Counted from the first letter of the stretch, positions 32,733-43,350 are shown. The stretch: 64,000 nucleotides of DNA from Bromus sterilis (GCA_950022295.1 OX465596.1:214427501-214491500), one strand, 5' to 3'. Notes: a model not told the origin generated them from the sequence alone. Numbers and translations are program-made.

Positions 32733-35555
32733 ATATCCCCAAGCTTAATTCCTGCTCGTCCTCGAGTACGTAAATGATAACAAGCATAATTTTTGTGGTG
32801 ACATGCTACCAACCATAAAAGAACTTTTAAGTAAAGCAATCAAGGCATGTAATTCAATTCAAGTCATAACAAGCAAGAGTCTATATTAGCATTGAAACAA
32901 GCAACATAAGAAAATAAAGGTGCAAGAGCTGTCGCTATCCGTGGCTCGAATGTCTCCAAATGGTGTTTGCGTGCAAGAAGTGGGGGATGGGAATACGAGA
33001 GATAAAAAAATATTTATTTGTTGAGAACTCAATCTACTAAAGTTTCACACTTAGTCTTCTTTGGAATCCTATCTTGACTCGTCCCCAGACCACTAGCCAG
33101 GTACAAGTCAATTTAATCCACTCCCTTTCGATATTTTGAGCACTCATGCAATGGATGAGCGTAAGCACGAGAGTTGACACTTAGGATGGAAAAGAGAGAG
33201 AGATGGTGGAGGAAGACAAAAAAGGTGTGAAAGGCTTACATCAATGACGACAATCATAGGCGAGAGGGCCAAATGAGAGATATGACGTCAGGAGTAGGGA
33301 TTGTCATGCAACGGATGCACATACGAGCTAAGAAAAGCTCTCCAATGGAACTAGTGGGGGTGCATCCAACTTGCTCGCTCAAGAATACCTAGAGCTCATT
33401 TGAGGAGGCTCATCATCGGAATATACAAGCCAAGTTCTAAAGTGTGAAGGTCCCCACATAGATATATGCATATATGATCATCTCTATGGATGACAAAGTA
33501 TAAGAGGGAGTACGAGTGTGGATCTTTCAAAAGGAATAGTAGTGTTGCCCCCTACTTTCTTTTTATTTTCTTTTTCTCTTTTTTCTATTTTTTTGTATTT
33601 TTTGGTGGCCTCAATGGCTCTTTCTATTAAAGTCTCGTTTGTCCTCTTTGGGATATTTTAATTTGTCCTCTTTGGGATCTTTTCCTCACTTTAGGGGAAA
33701 CACTCTATTTTACAAGAATTATAGAAGATCTTTCACATTTAAAAAAGTACTCGGCATAAAGAAGATGAATCTATCATGATGTATGCAAATGTACGCCCCT
33801 GCCAGTGTAGCAGGAACATGTATGACATGAAGATCAAGTCATGAGAAGATGGATGTTGCATGGCAATATATCTCGGAAAGGCTATGGAAATGCCTTGATA
33901 GGTAGGTATGGTGGATGTTTTGAGAAAGGATATAAGGAGGTTTATGATGACAGAGTGTATCATGCCAAGGGTTTGGATGCACCGGCGAGGTAGACGCCAA
34001 CTCTCGGAGTGGGAAGAGGGCAATGCACAGTACCGAAGAGGCTAGCAAATATGGGAAGGTGGAAGTGTCAACTTTCAATACTTACATTAGTCCAAAGAAC
34101 TCATTCACTTATTAACGGTAACTCTCAATCTAATGCGGAGGTTCACAAAGAAACAAGTACCCCAAGGAGGAGTGTATGAGGGTTTGGTTATCCTTGCGCA
34201 TCCTCAACTCATGGTACGTGAGTGTACTCTAATATCCGATCCCTCCAAAGATTAGTGATCCATCTAGTAGCTAGAGTTCTCAACTAGATTTTGTAGTTTT
34301 TTTAATAAACACGGATTTCCCAAAATACGACATTTATCACTACTAGGCAAGAGCTCTTGACACCAAAATTTCAAACATTACTCACAACAATACCTCAAAA
34401 CTATTGCAAGTTACTACTACAAATGAATAGCAACCTTAATTACCTACTTCAAGTCAAGACACAAGTCAGTGCAACAAGACAACCCTCTAGACAAGATAAA
34501 CATGAAGACGCAAGAGAGTTCCAGCAACAAACTAAACAAAATCTCTTTAAAAATATAAGCATGAAAACTAAGAGCTAAACATGACCGCGGCTACGAAAAG
34601 ATAAAGAACACACAACAAAAGAAAGATAAGCATGAAAATCCTATGATGTGTTCTAGTTTGAAGTGGAGCGTGTTTCTCTCCCGCACAAAGAAAGTTGGGC
34701 TCTAACTTGTTATGAACAGCAAACAAAGAAAAAGAAAACTAAAAATAAAACTAAAGAGCGAGACGCTCCAAGCATAGCACATAACGCATGAAGTGATAAA
34801 AATATAGTGAGACGAAGGACGAACTGATAATTGTTGATGAAGAAGGGGATGCACGGGGGCATCCCCAAGCTTAGACGCTCGAGTCTCCTTGAATATTCCT
34901 TGGGGTGCATGGGGGCATCCCCAAGCTTGATCGTTTGACACTCCCGGATCTTCTTTCATCATCTTCCCTCGCACACTTGAAAACTCCCTTCATACGTAAC
35001 TCATCATAAGCTGATTAGAGAGGTTAGTACCCTTAATAAAAGAATTTTCCTCTACTGGAAATTAATATTTTCTTGAAGGGCTACTGTTTCTCAAGATTGC
35101 CCATAAAAATTGCAAAGAAAAATCTAGCGCAAGACTTGCAAAAGTGAGGAAAGGAAAAACGTGGCAGAATCTGTGAAAAACAGACCAGCAGGTAGTAAAT
35201 ATTTTTTTTCGGGGTACTTCTGCAACTTAAATCAAAAAACTCAGAACAGACGATCGAAAGCCAATTGTATAGAGCACGCTGTCAAAACAATTCAGATCAA
35301 AAAGATGATCTGGTGATTTATCGTGGAATTTTCCGTCCAAGGACAGAATCTGTTTTCTGGACAGCATGTCACAACTTTTGAACTTTCTTGCAATCAGAGG
35401 CTAAACTTGGCACAAATCTTGAAAATAAAGATACAATTATGTTTCTACAGTAGTATCAATCATCAAGACCACTAAAAACTGAAATTAAAAACTCAAAGTA
35501 AAGATAACAAGGGTTGTCTCCCTAGAGCTCTTTCTTTATAGCCATAGAGATAGGC
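32733..35555 (-). other. Element B internal non-coding region
   Basis: No gag or pol motif is visible over 2.8 kb. It includes a PPT-like AAGCTTGGGGAT (complement of about 32735-32746) beside the 3' LTR and a T-rich tract at 33560-33606. A 'gtcctctttgggat' direct repeat lies at about 33640 and 33666. A duplicated GGGGATGC/GCATCCCC hairpin with AAGCTT lies at 34845-34929. ORFs here are short and show no recognisable protein. Confidence 0.6.
34845..34929 (-). repeat. Duplicated hairpin plus PPT-like motif in element B
   Basis: GGGGATGC-acgggg-GCATCCCC followed by AAGCTT (34845-34872) is repeated with small changes at 34901-34929. On the element strand each copy contains AAGCTTGGGGATGCCCCC, which also resembles the tract abutting the 3' LTR at 32733. 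Confidence 0.6.
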
Positions 35556-36341
35556 TTAAGATTTTAATGATGCTCTCATAGAAATAAGAGTTGAAGAACA
35601 AAAAAGAGCATCAAGAAGCAAATAATAAACACATTTAAGTCTAACATGCTTCCTATGAAAAGGGATCTTGTACAGAAATAACTCATTGAAGCATAAAGAT
35701 ATTAGCATAGGAAGGCAAAATAAGTGCAACTTCAAAACCTTCGACATAAATAGAGGGAACTTGATATTATTGAAATATCTATAAGTATATGTTCCCTTCT
35801 CATAATAATTTTCAGTGGTATCATGAATAAACTCAACAATATAAGTATGACATAACAAATTCTTATCATGATCCACAAGCATATAAAATTTATTACTCCC
35901 CACATAAGAAAAATCCTTCTCATCATTAATAGTGGGAGCAAACTCAACAAAGTAGCTATCACATGAATCATTCTTATCATGATCCACTTGCAAAAAATTA
36001 TTATTTATAGCATAAGTATCATCACAATAATCATCATACATAGGAGGCAAAGTATCATCAAAATAAATTTCCTCATCAAAACTTGGGGGGCTAAAAAGAT
36101 AATCTTCATCAAACGTAGCATCCGCAAGCTTATAGCTTTGCATATTATTAGCATCAAAAGTATTCAAAGAAGACATGCTAATAACATTACTACTATCATG
36201 AGTGTTATGCAAATAATAAAGCTCCATAGGCTTTTTGATTTTCTCTTCAAACACTTCATGTCCTAACTCCAGACAGAGCTCATAAAGCTCTCTCATAAAA
36301 AAATTGTTTTCCATAAGCCTAACTAGTGAAAATAAAAACAA
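35556..36341 (-). CDS. Uncharacterised 261-residue ORF of LARD-like element B
   Basis: This is the only long open frame in element B. It starts about 50 bp after the PBS, where gag would normally begin. An alternative start is MENNFFMREL at residue 10. Residues 75-115 are strongly acidic (FDEDYLFSPPSFDEE). A short motif repeats: VDHDKNDSCDSYFVEF at about 119-134 and VDHDKNLLCHTYIVEF at about 156-171. Residues 196-226 and 236-255 are hydrophobic and could be membrane-associated. There is no zinc knuckle, protease site or gag block. I recall similar predicted proteins being common in Triticeae annotations as repeat-derived hypotheticals. Function is unknown, and it may be a decayed gag-position ORF or simply non-functional. 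Confidence 0.4.
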   Translation of the reverse strand: MFLFSLVRLMENNFFMRELYELCLELGHEVFEEKIKKPMELYYLHNTHDSSNVISMSSLNTFDANNMQSYKLADATFDEDYLFSPPSFDEEIYFDDTLPPMYDDYCDDTYAINNNFLQVDHDKNDSCDSYFVEFAPTINDEKDFSYVGSNKFYMLVDHDKNLLCHTYIVEFIHDTTENYYEKGTYTYRYFNNIKFPLFMSKVLKLHLFCLPMLISLCFNELFLYKIPFHRKHVRLKCVYYLLLDALFCSSTLISMRASLKS

Positions 36342-36393
36342 GAAACGAAAAGATTTAATTGCAAGATTTAAATATATACCTTAAAACCTTACC

Positions 36394-36411
36394 TCCTCGG
36401 CAACGGCGCCA
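36394..36411 (-). other. Primer-binding site of element B (tRNA-Asp, one mismatch)
   Basis: The plus strand reads TCCTCGGCAACGGCGCCA. It differs from the perfect site in element C (2912-2929) by one base (T for C at position 4). It lies 9 bp from the LTR border at 36421. Confidence 0.8.
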
Positions 36412-36420
36412 GAAATAGCT

Positions 36421-37830
36421 TGATGTCTACGCACGCTTCTATTCTTGTAGACTATGTTGGGCCTCCAAGCGCAGAGGTTTGTAGGATAGCAGAAATTTCC
36501 CTCAAGTGGATAACCTAAGGTTTATCGAACTTAGGGAAGTAGAGGTTGAAGATGGTCTCTCTCAAGCAACCCTGCAATTAAGATACAAGAAGTCTCTTGT
36601 GTCCCCAACACACCTAATACAACTAGGAGTTGTACAGGTACACTAGTTTGGCGAAGAGATGGTAAAATATGGGTGACAGGTGTGGCAAAACGAAGTAATA
36701 TAAATATGTAATAAAAATACAGCAAGCAAACAAGTAGTAAACGTGAGCGCAAACGGTATTGCAATGGTGGAAAAAGTCCTAGGCTTCATACTTTCACTAG
36801 TGGCAACTCCCAACAACATTAACATAGTCTAATCACATGATATTTCCACTAAAACATGCATTGGAGACGTACTCGGGGGTCATTCCTTTGTGGTCAAGAG
36901 AGGACGAGAATTGTTTAGGGCTACAAAAGCACACCTTAGATTTTGTAGTTCTCATCTACGGATTTCCCAATGTCACTGTGGCCATCTAAAGAGAGTACAA
37001 CAATCACCACAACATATCTCAAGGATATTCAAAGACAAGCACCAAGAGACTCTCAATCTTCAATCCACACACAAAAGAGGAAATCAATCATGAAAATATT
37101 CTTCTAACCCATGTCCAATAGTCTGATATCACCATGGTCTCAGAGATTATACTAGATAAGATCAAGTGAGTACATCAATCCAATACATAGAGGAAGGGGA
37201 AATATCATGTGATCATCCTAGATTAACATAGGCTATGATCACAACGAATATCACATCATGGGAGAGAGAATTGACCACATAGCTACTGTAGAAACCGCAG
37301 CCCCGAGGAGGAACTACTCTCGCATCATGGAGGGAGGAAGCAACATCGATGGAGATGAATTCGGGGGCACTTCCCCGTCCCGGCAGGGTGCCGGCACAGG
37401 AATTATGGTCCCCCAAAGCTTGTTGGCGATGGCGACGGAGATAGGAATTGCTTCTGGAGAAAAGGATTCTGGAATCAAGGTTTTCGCGTCGGGAGAATAA
37501 ATAAGGGCCAAAGGGGGGCAGCCAGGGGGGCCACCAGGAGTCCAGGAGGCCTCCCGGTGCAGCCCCACCCTAGGCCACGCCAGGATGGCGCCCGGGGGCT
37601 GTGGGCCACCCCTTGACCACATCCTTCGGCTGGAGGACTCTTCTAGAACGCAGATTTTTATAAAATTTTCCCGGAATTTTCTGAGCACTTTTAATAATGG
37701 GAAAACCTGAAATACAAAAACAGCAGACAAATATGATCAAAAGTGTATGAAAGTGTATCAAAAGCATAGCAATATCACACAAAACATGCATGGAGCAAGC
37801 ATAAATTATAGATAGGTTTGGGACGTATCA
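36421..37830 (-). mobile_element. Element B, right (5') LTR, complete (1,410 bp)
   Basis: TGATGTCTACG to GACGTATCA. A TATA-like TTATTTATTC (minus strand) lies at 37496-37505. In element orientation the first 380 bp match solo LTR H. Confidence 0.9.
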
Positions 37831-37835
37831 TCCGC
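37831..37835. repeat. Target-site duplication of element B (right, imperfect)
   Basis: TCCGC, the partner of TCTGC at 22933-22937. Confidence 0.75.
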
Positions 37836-38684
37836 CCAAGTGCATCCAAAGTTTCTCAAATCCAACACAATGGACTTGAGTCTACGTAAACATGTTCCGC
37901 GGATTCTCCATCCTTCCTTACAAACATATTGACTTCTTGCTTGAGAATAGCCAAACGAGATTTCTGCACACTGATATCTCCTTCAAAGATTTCCCCAAGA
38001 GTGATCCAAATTTCTTTAGCCGTCTTCAAAAGAGCAATGTGATCATTGGATTCCTCGGGAACGGTCAACCTAAGCATGTGGCAGCCAGTGTCATTGAGTT
38101 GTTCATCAACCTCTTCTCTTGGGGAAAGACTAGAAGGATCTTCTGGCTGAAAGCCTCTCTTGATGATCCACCACAATTGGGTGGATGCACTCCTAATATG
38201 AGACTCCATAGCTAATTTCCATTTACCAAACGAGTCAGGAGTCAAACGGGGGGGTCCCCAACATGATTAATATGCGGCATAGGAACATGAGCACGTGCAT
38301 ATGAAGGAGCAGCAGCATTGTACAATTGTGCAGTGTCGGTTGAGGGTGGTTTGGGTGTCTCCTTTACTCCATAAACATCCAAAGTGGTGTTTGGACAAAA
38401 TGTTGATGAGGTAGAGGGAGTTTGCGAGAATGAAGAAAAGAAAAGTCAACTTCTTTTCCTACCAAGTCCTTGATCGAAATTTCAATGGATCTTTTGAAGG
38501 ACTCCATGAATTTAGCAAATTCGGTCAAGGTGAGCGAGTTGGAGGCGCTAGAGCTAACTCCTCCACTCTCTTGGATAGGGATGGTATTTTGTGGCATTGG
38601 TGGAGTGGATGGGTTAGAAACGGGTGCACCAAGTGCTCCCCCATCCACGGCAAGGTGTTCACCTTGATTCCCTAAGTCATCCAT
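37831..38684 (-). pseudogene. gag: Element A gag, N-terminal half
   Basis: It starts MDDLGNQGEHLAVDGG at 38684, about 40 bp after the PBS, and is Ser/Pro-rich at first. A frameshift near 38370-38450 shifts to the frame 38245-37856. That frame carries the conserved capsid part of Ty1/copia gag (FGKWKLAMESHI, ALLKTAKEIWITLGEIFEG, SRLAILKQEVNMF). The frame is lost again near 37870 and is then cut by element B. The protein resumes at 22937. Gag would package the element RNA. Confidence 0.8.
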
Positions 38685-38721
38685 ATCCTCTTAGGAGGTA
38701 AAGCCCTTAATAAGATCCCTA

Positions 38722-38733
38722 GCTCTGATACCA
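38722..38733 (-). other. Primer-binding site of element A (tRNA-iMet)
   Basis: The complement reads TGGTATCAGAGC, 2 bp from the LTR border at 38736. Confidence 0.88.
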
Positions 38734-39408
38734 ATTGAAAGGATCGATATGGTCAACTAGAGGGGGGTGAATAGGTGACTAACAAATTTAACTTAAATTA
38801 CCAAGTTTTAGGGTTAAGCGGATAAATAAGATTCTCTAGATGTGCTCTAGATGAAAACCCTATGTGGCAAGCAAGCTAAACTCAAATGCTAGGCAACAAC
38901 TACAATAGCAAGCCAACAAGCATAAGAAGCTAGTACAAGTAAAAGTGCGGAAAAGGATAAACCACAAGTGACAAGGAGACAAGCAGATTTGGTCGATCGA
39001 AGTTCACACTCTTTGGAGGGAGTGCTAATCTCCGTTGGAGTGGTGATCAATCCTTGAGAGCGCTACCAACAATGTAGCTCGTCGTATTCTCCTTTCTCGA
39101 GTCACCCCCAACGGATGAGCCTTGATTCACTCGGGGTTAGTCTTGGAGGCGACCACCACACCTTTACAAACTTCCCGTAGCACACCATAAGCAAGGAAGC
39201 TTCCGGGACGGACACCTAGCCGCCTAGGAGCCAAAGCTCCAACAGTAACAAATCAGTTTGGTGGAAGTGTAGATCGGGCCTTGCTATCTCAAATCCCAAA
39301 AGATCAACAATTTTGGGTGGAGGACTTGAGAGGAATGAGAAAAATGGTGTTCTAGCAATGGAGGCTCAAGCAAGGGGAGAAGAAGTAGGGTTGGAGGAAG
39401 AAGAAGAA

Positions 39409-39419
39409 GTATTTATAGC
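39409..39419 (-). promoter_or_regulatory. TATA box of the element A LTR
   Basis: The minus strand reads GCTATAAATACTT around here, followed by a CT-rich stretch. It is a standard core promoter layout for genomic RNA synthesis. The hairpin cluster 39455-39642 lies immediately upstream. Confidence 0.65.
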
Positions 39420-39454
39420 ACTTGGGTGGGGGTAGATGGGATCTGGCCGTCTGA

Positions 39455-39642
39455 CCCCGTGTGAACGGGGTCTACAGTCAAATTCCCACATAACCCCGTG
39501 TGCACGGGGGGGGCCCGTGTGCACGGCCATGCACCCCGTGTGCACGGGCATTACAGCAGGATTTTCCAGAGGGTCCAGGGCGTTGTACACCCCGTGGGCA
39601 CGGGGTAGGACCCCGTGTGCATGGGGGGCCGTCTGCACGGGG
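39455..39642. repeat. CpG-rich hairpin array in the element A LTR
   Basis: Seven variants of CCCGTGTGCACGGG lie at 39455, 39494, 39514, 39534, 39590, 39611 and 39629. All lie within 190 bp upstream of the TATA box on the element strand. Confidence 0.8.
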
Positions 39643-40007
39643 TGACCAGTACCTTGGCCACTTTTGAGAAGACTCTGTAATACCCATGCCAACATAAACA
39701 TTCTTCTTCCAGGTTGTATGGTGGATGAAATATGGCTTAGGAAAATTGTGTTCCCACACATACTCAAACCCCGTTGACCCCTCTTGATAGTGCGGTTTTC
39801 CTATGAATCAAATCAAACCGAAATAAATCCTTTGAGCCATCGGATAACCATGCCTTTTATCTTTTTTTAGTGGGGCCAATCATCCTTCAAATAAATAATC
39901 CTCCGCGAGACAAATGACCTGAGATACATCTTTTAACACCCTTCATTAGTCCCACTAACCATATTGTCATAATACCAAAACACCATTTAGGAGTAAATGC
40001 ACTTTCA

Positions 40008-42428
40008 CCGTCCCTCTATACATTTCCTTGGCTAGCACTTAACTACTATGGCCTTGGTCCTCCTCCTCATCTGAGGGAAGGGTTAACACATGTGGCCTTT
40101 CTAGTGGGGACCAACTTATCCATTATCCTGACTAAAGCTATAAGTCCCTGACAAGGGAGGTCATCAGGCGCCTATGGCCTTCGGTGTTGCCTTCATCTTG
40201 GAGTGGATTGCTTCGGGAACTAAAAGGCTCACTTTGGGGTGATCACGAGTCTTTGTTGATGCAGGGCCTCGCGGTCCACGTGTTGATGAGGATCGTCCTC
40301 TTCATGAGGTCGCTTGCCTTCGCAAGCTTGGTCCTTCCTGAGGAGGGCTGGATCCAGGATTGGCAATCCTAGCTGGTCTTCTTCCTGGAGAAGTAGTCGC
40401 CCTTGGGTTGGCCGGAGTCCTAGTGCAGATCTTTGTGAGGAGGGTCCTTCAGGAGGGATGTCTTCAGGATGCTCAGGTTCCCTGGGACTTAGGCCCGGGC
40501 CATGGCACCCTAGTTTCCACTGGGCCGATAGTAGCCCTCGGGCCCGTGGTCTCAGCTGAATTGATGATGGAGGGGACGACGCAGGGAAATTACTCGCCGA
40601 GCCCAGGGAGAGATTGCGTCCCCTCGAACTTTGCCCCTTGGATTGTTGCCCTTCCATGTTGTGAAACGTGTCGCGCGTGACGAAGTTATCTCCTGGATTC
40701 TCGCATCATGGAGGCGAATTGTCTTGGAGGAGTTGGAGCAATGGGCCTATATAGGGGAGGCGCCACTCCTCCTTTCCCCTTGCCAATGGCTTGCCTCCTT
40801 CTTCCACACTTTATCTTCTGGTAAAAAATGGCGGACGGCAGCGACCGAGCTGAGGGGCTAGTCCGGTGGAGAAGGTCCCTATTGCATGAGTCACTACTTT
40901 GGTCTTCATTGGGAGAGATGATCTTCATTAAGCCTGCCTGTCGGGAAGGCGGGGCGCTGGCCAATCGTCTAAGACGTGGCCCTCACCATCACTTTGGTGC
41001 GGAGGGAGCAAGGCTCAGGTCTTCTTCGGGAAGGATGGTGCCCCCTTCTTGGGGAAACTCCATGTCGTAGAAGGCATGGAGTGCTCATCTTCGCTGATGG
41101 CTTCCTCGACGAGGCATTGGAGTAGGGCTTGTTCTGAAGAAGAAAGCCCCCTGGCTAATGACAAAGGAGAGATGTCTAGTTGCCTCGCCGCAGATTCAGG
41201 CGAGGCACTTCTCCGAGGAAGCCACGGATCTGGTGACTGGTCGTGGAGCTGGTGGCTTGAGGACGAGCCGCGCGTTTCGGCTTTGTCAAGGGGGGGGGCG
41301 ACTGGCTTCCCCAAGGCTTTCAGGAGCCTCGTCATACTGCCTCATTGCCAGGAAGAGAGGGCGAAGGAGGTGCCGCAGCTCATGGAGATGAAAGCAGCTA
41401 TTCCGATGGCGGAGAGGAGGCGACTGCCGACTGGGACATCATCACGTTGTCGGAGTAGTCATTGGCGCCTCCATGGCTCGGACGGTGGGGTCTTGCCTCT
41501 CACCCGATCGTTATTCGGCTCCTCTGAATTCGGTGGGTAAGAGATCCCAATCTCTTGTCAAGGAGGCTGGTCCTTCGAGCGAGGCACTCGACGAGCGATG
41601 CCTTCGTCTCGTGCGACCCAGGCCTCAGCGAGGAAGGGGGAGGCATTGCCCCTGAAGGAGCTCCGTTTACACTTCATGCTTGGTAGGTTTGCGATGGTCC
41701 CGAACCTCGAGGAAAACTATGCTTATGAGCACTAGTTGCCACCTCCTGAAGGGCCTCTTGTCAAGCCTATAGATTAGGAGAACTGGCTTCCTACAGGTGT
41801 GTTACTAGAGGAGTCTTGTTAGTTAGCCTTGAGCGTTGAGCCAAGCCGATTGAGTCAAGTTCATTCTGTAATGTAAAGGATTGACCGTTGATGGAACAAA
41901 GGAAAGGAGTTGAAATTCCTCCTTTCAGCTTATTTGTGTTCCTCAACCACTACGTTTTGTTCTTCAGGACCATGACCCCTTTGGGAAGTTGTACTTCCCA
42001 AGGGATTTCTTGCTCTAGGAATCCTCGACCATTATTTCCTTGGTGATGCTTTCCTTTGCTTGAAGAGGCTTCGCTTGTGATTGCTTTCGCGAAGAAGAGT
42101 CACTCGTGAAGCGAAGTCACTCGGGAAGACGATCAATCTTGGATCTCGCGACCGAAGAGCCACTGGACCATTCCTGGCTTCGTTGTTTAGTTAGCCACGA
42201 CTTGGCAAAAGAAGGCCTTGTCAAAGAGCATCCTTGGCTATTTCTTCGTCTTGTGAGGATGAGGTCCTCTTCGATGCAACACTTGTCTTTAGAGGGGCTC
42301 CCAAGGGAGTATCTTAATGATGGAGAGCCTTCGTGAGGACAAGGGGTGGATGTCTGGTTCACAAATCTGGGTGGCACTTGTCCCTTTGGGCTCGGGAATC
42401 TACATATGGCTCTTTCTTCGTGATCTGT
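40008..42428 (+). other. Unclassified GC-rich segment, possible LTR-type non-coding DNA
   Basis: There is no protein domain I recognise on either strand. A TATA-like CCTATATAGG at 40746-40755 is followed by a pyrimidine-rich leader-like stretch, as in an LTR or leader of a plus-strand element. ORFs up to 163 codons (for example 41049-41540) are open because of GC-rich composition and look unrelated to known families. This is the flank into which element A inserted. Confidence 0.4.
40746..40755 (+). promoter_or_regulatory. TATA-like element in the unclassified segment
   Basis: CCTATATAGG lies in an otherwise GC-rich context. It may be a core promoter, but nothing else supports transcription here. 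Confidence 0.3.
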
Positions 42429-42692
42429 GTGAGGGTGAGGATCCGTTGGGCTCCGGAAGGTGCGCTCCTTTAAGATCGCCTTCGCGAGGAATGGTTCCGG
42501 ATGGTGTGCTTATTCAGGATCGCCTTCGGTGGGAAGGGCTCCGGATTGTACGATTCTTCAGGATCGCCTTCGCGAGGAAGGGTTCCGGATATTGTGCTTA
42601 TTCAGGATCGCCTTCGCGAGGAAGGGCTCTGGATGGTGCGCTTCTTCAGGATCGCCTTAGGGAGGAAGGGCATAGGATGGTGCATGGGAAGG
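42429..42692. repeat. 44-bp tandem repeat array, about six units
   Basis: The word GATCGCCTTCGCGAGGAAGG recurs with unit starts at about 42429 (degenerate), 42473, 42517, 42561, 42605 and 42649, exactly 44 bp apart. The period is not a multiple of three, so each unit shifts frame. Even so, all three plus frames stay open for long stretches. Confidence 0.85.
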
Positions 42693-42862
42693 CTCCTGTC
42701 CTTCGCCCGTTTGCGTGATCTGGGGTCTTGTTTTTTGCGACCGAGATTCTCACCAGTGTGCTTCATGAGGAACTTGTATGATTGGCGCTTGGGGGAGATG
42801 TCGCGCATGAGGGCGTGCTCGCAAGGTAGATCACGATTCCCTTTTATTAGTTGCGTACTAAA

Positions 42863-43350
42863 GGGCCTTCGCGATGCATCGTTCACGGGAAAATGCATGC
42901 GAGACAGAGTCCAGTTCCTTCTATTTTTTTGAGTGCCGAAGGGCCTTCAAAAGTTGTCATGCGCGAGGGCAATCTCTTGAGACAGATCTCAGCGCCTTTG
43001 GGATTTGCTTGTTTGTTGCGTGTCGAAGGGCCTTTGCAAGTTGTCGTGCACGAGAGCATGCTCGCGAGACAAACTCAGCACCTCCGGGCTTTGTTTTCGA
43101 GTGCTGAATGGCCTTTGCGAGCTGCCGTGCACGAGAGCTTGTTCGAGAGGCAGGACTCAGCGCCTTCGGGTTTGTAAAGTTCGTCGGATGTCGGAGGGCT
43201 TTCGCGAGTTGTCGTGGACGAGAGAGTGCCCGCAAGACAAACTCGGCGCCTTCGGGATTTGTTTATGGGTTCTGAAGGGCCTTTGCGAGTCGCCGTGCAC
43301 GAGAGGAAGCTCGTGAGGCATGACTCATCACCTTCGGGCTTGGTTTTTGA
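42863..43350. repeat. Degenerate 78-87-bp tandem repeat array, six units
   Basis: The GGGCCTT anchor occurs at 42863, 42941, 43028, 43109, 43196 and 43277. The spacings are 78, 87, 81, 87 and 81 bp, all multiples of three. Units share 'ttgcgag..gccgtgcacgagagc' and 'agcgccttcggg'. On the minus strand the frame 43235-42957 reads SRARQLAKALRH-type repeats. Confidence 0.8.

Larger units (their letters stand above)
22938..37830 (-). mobile_element. Element B: LARD-like non-autonomous LTR retrotransposon, nested in gag of A
   Basis: The left LTR is 22938-23410 plus 31976-32732, split by element T. The internal region is 32733-36420 and the right LTR is 36421-37830. LTRs begin TGATGTCTACG and end GACGTATCA on the plus strand, with an imperfect TSD. 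The PBS is tRNA-Asp type. The internal 3.7 kb has no gag, protease, integrase or RT and only one clear ORF, so the element depends on proteins from another element. The first 473 bp of the two LTRs differ by about 7% by hand count. Confidence 0.85.
4525..40007 (-). mobile_element. Element A: Sirevirus-like (SIRE/Maximus-type) copia retrotransposon, nested host of B, C, E, F, H and T
   Basis: On the minus strand the order is 5' LTR, tRNA-Met PBS, gag, protease, integrase, RT, RNase H, an extra ORF, PPT and 3' LTR. Integrase before RT is the copia order. The Sirevirus assignment rests on four points: an extra ORF after pol, several polypurine-tract-like strings in the 3' region, CpG-rich palindromic repeats in the LTR, and a long gag with a linker. 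As I recall, these are described features of sireviruses. The 3' LTR is cut by element C, so only the right-hand flank is available for a TSD check (CCGTC at 40008). Coding regions contain several stops and frameshifts, so A is dead. Confidence 0.85.
38736..40007 (-). mobile_element. Element A, 5' LTR (1,272 bp)
   Basis: TGAAAGGATC to GCACTTTCA, with a perfect 6-bp terminal inverted repeat TGAAAG/CTTTCA. It contains a minus-strand TATA box and seven CpG hairpin motifs. CCGTC follows at 40008 as the only testable TSD side. Confidence 0.88.

Noticed and set aside
42429..43350. CRISPR-like array
   Set aside because: Units are directly adjacent, without unique spacers of constant length, and the context is plant nuclear DNA.
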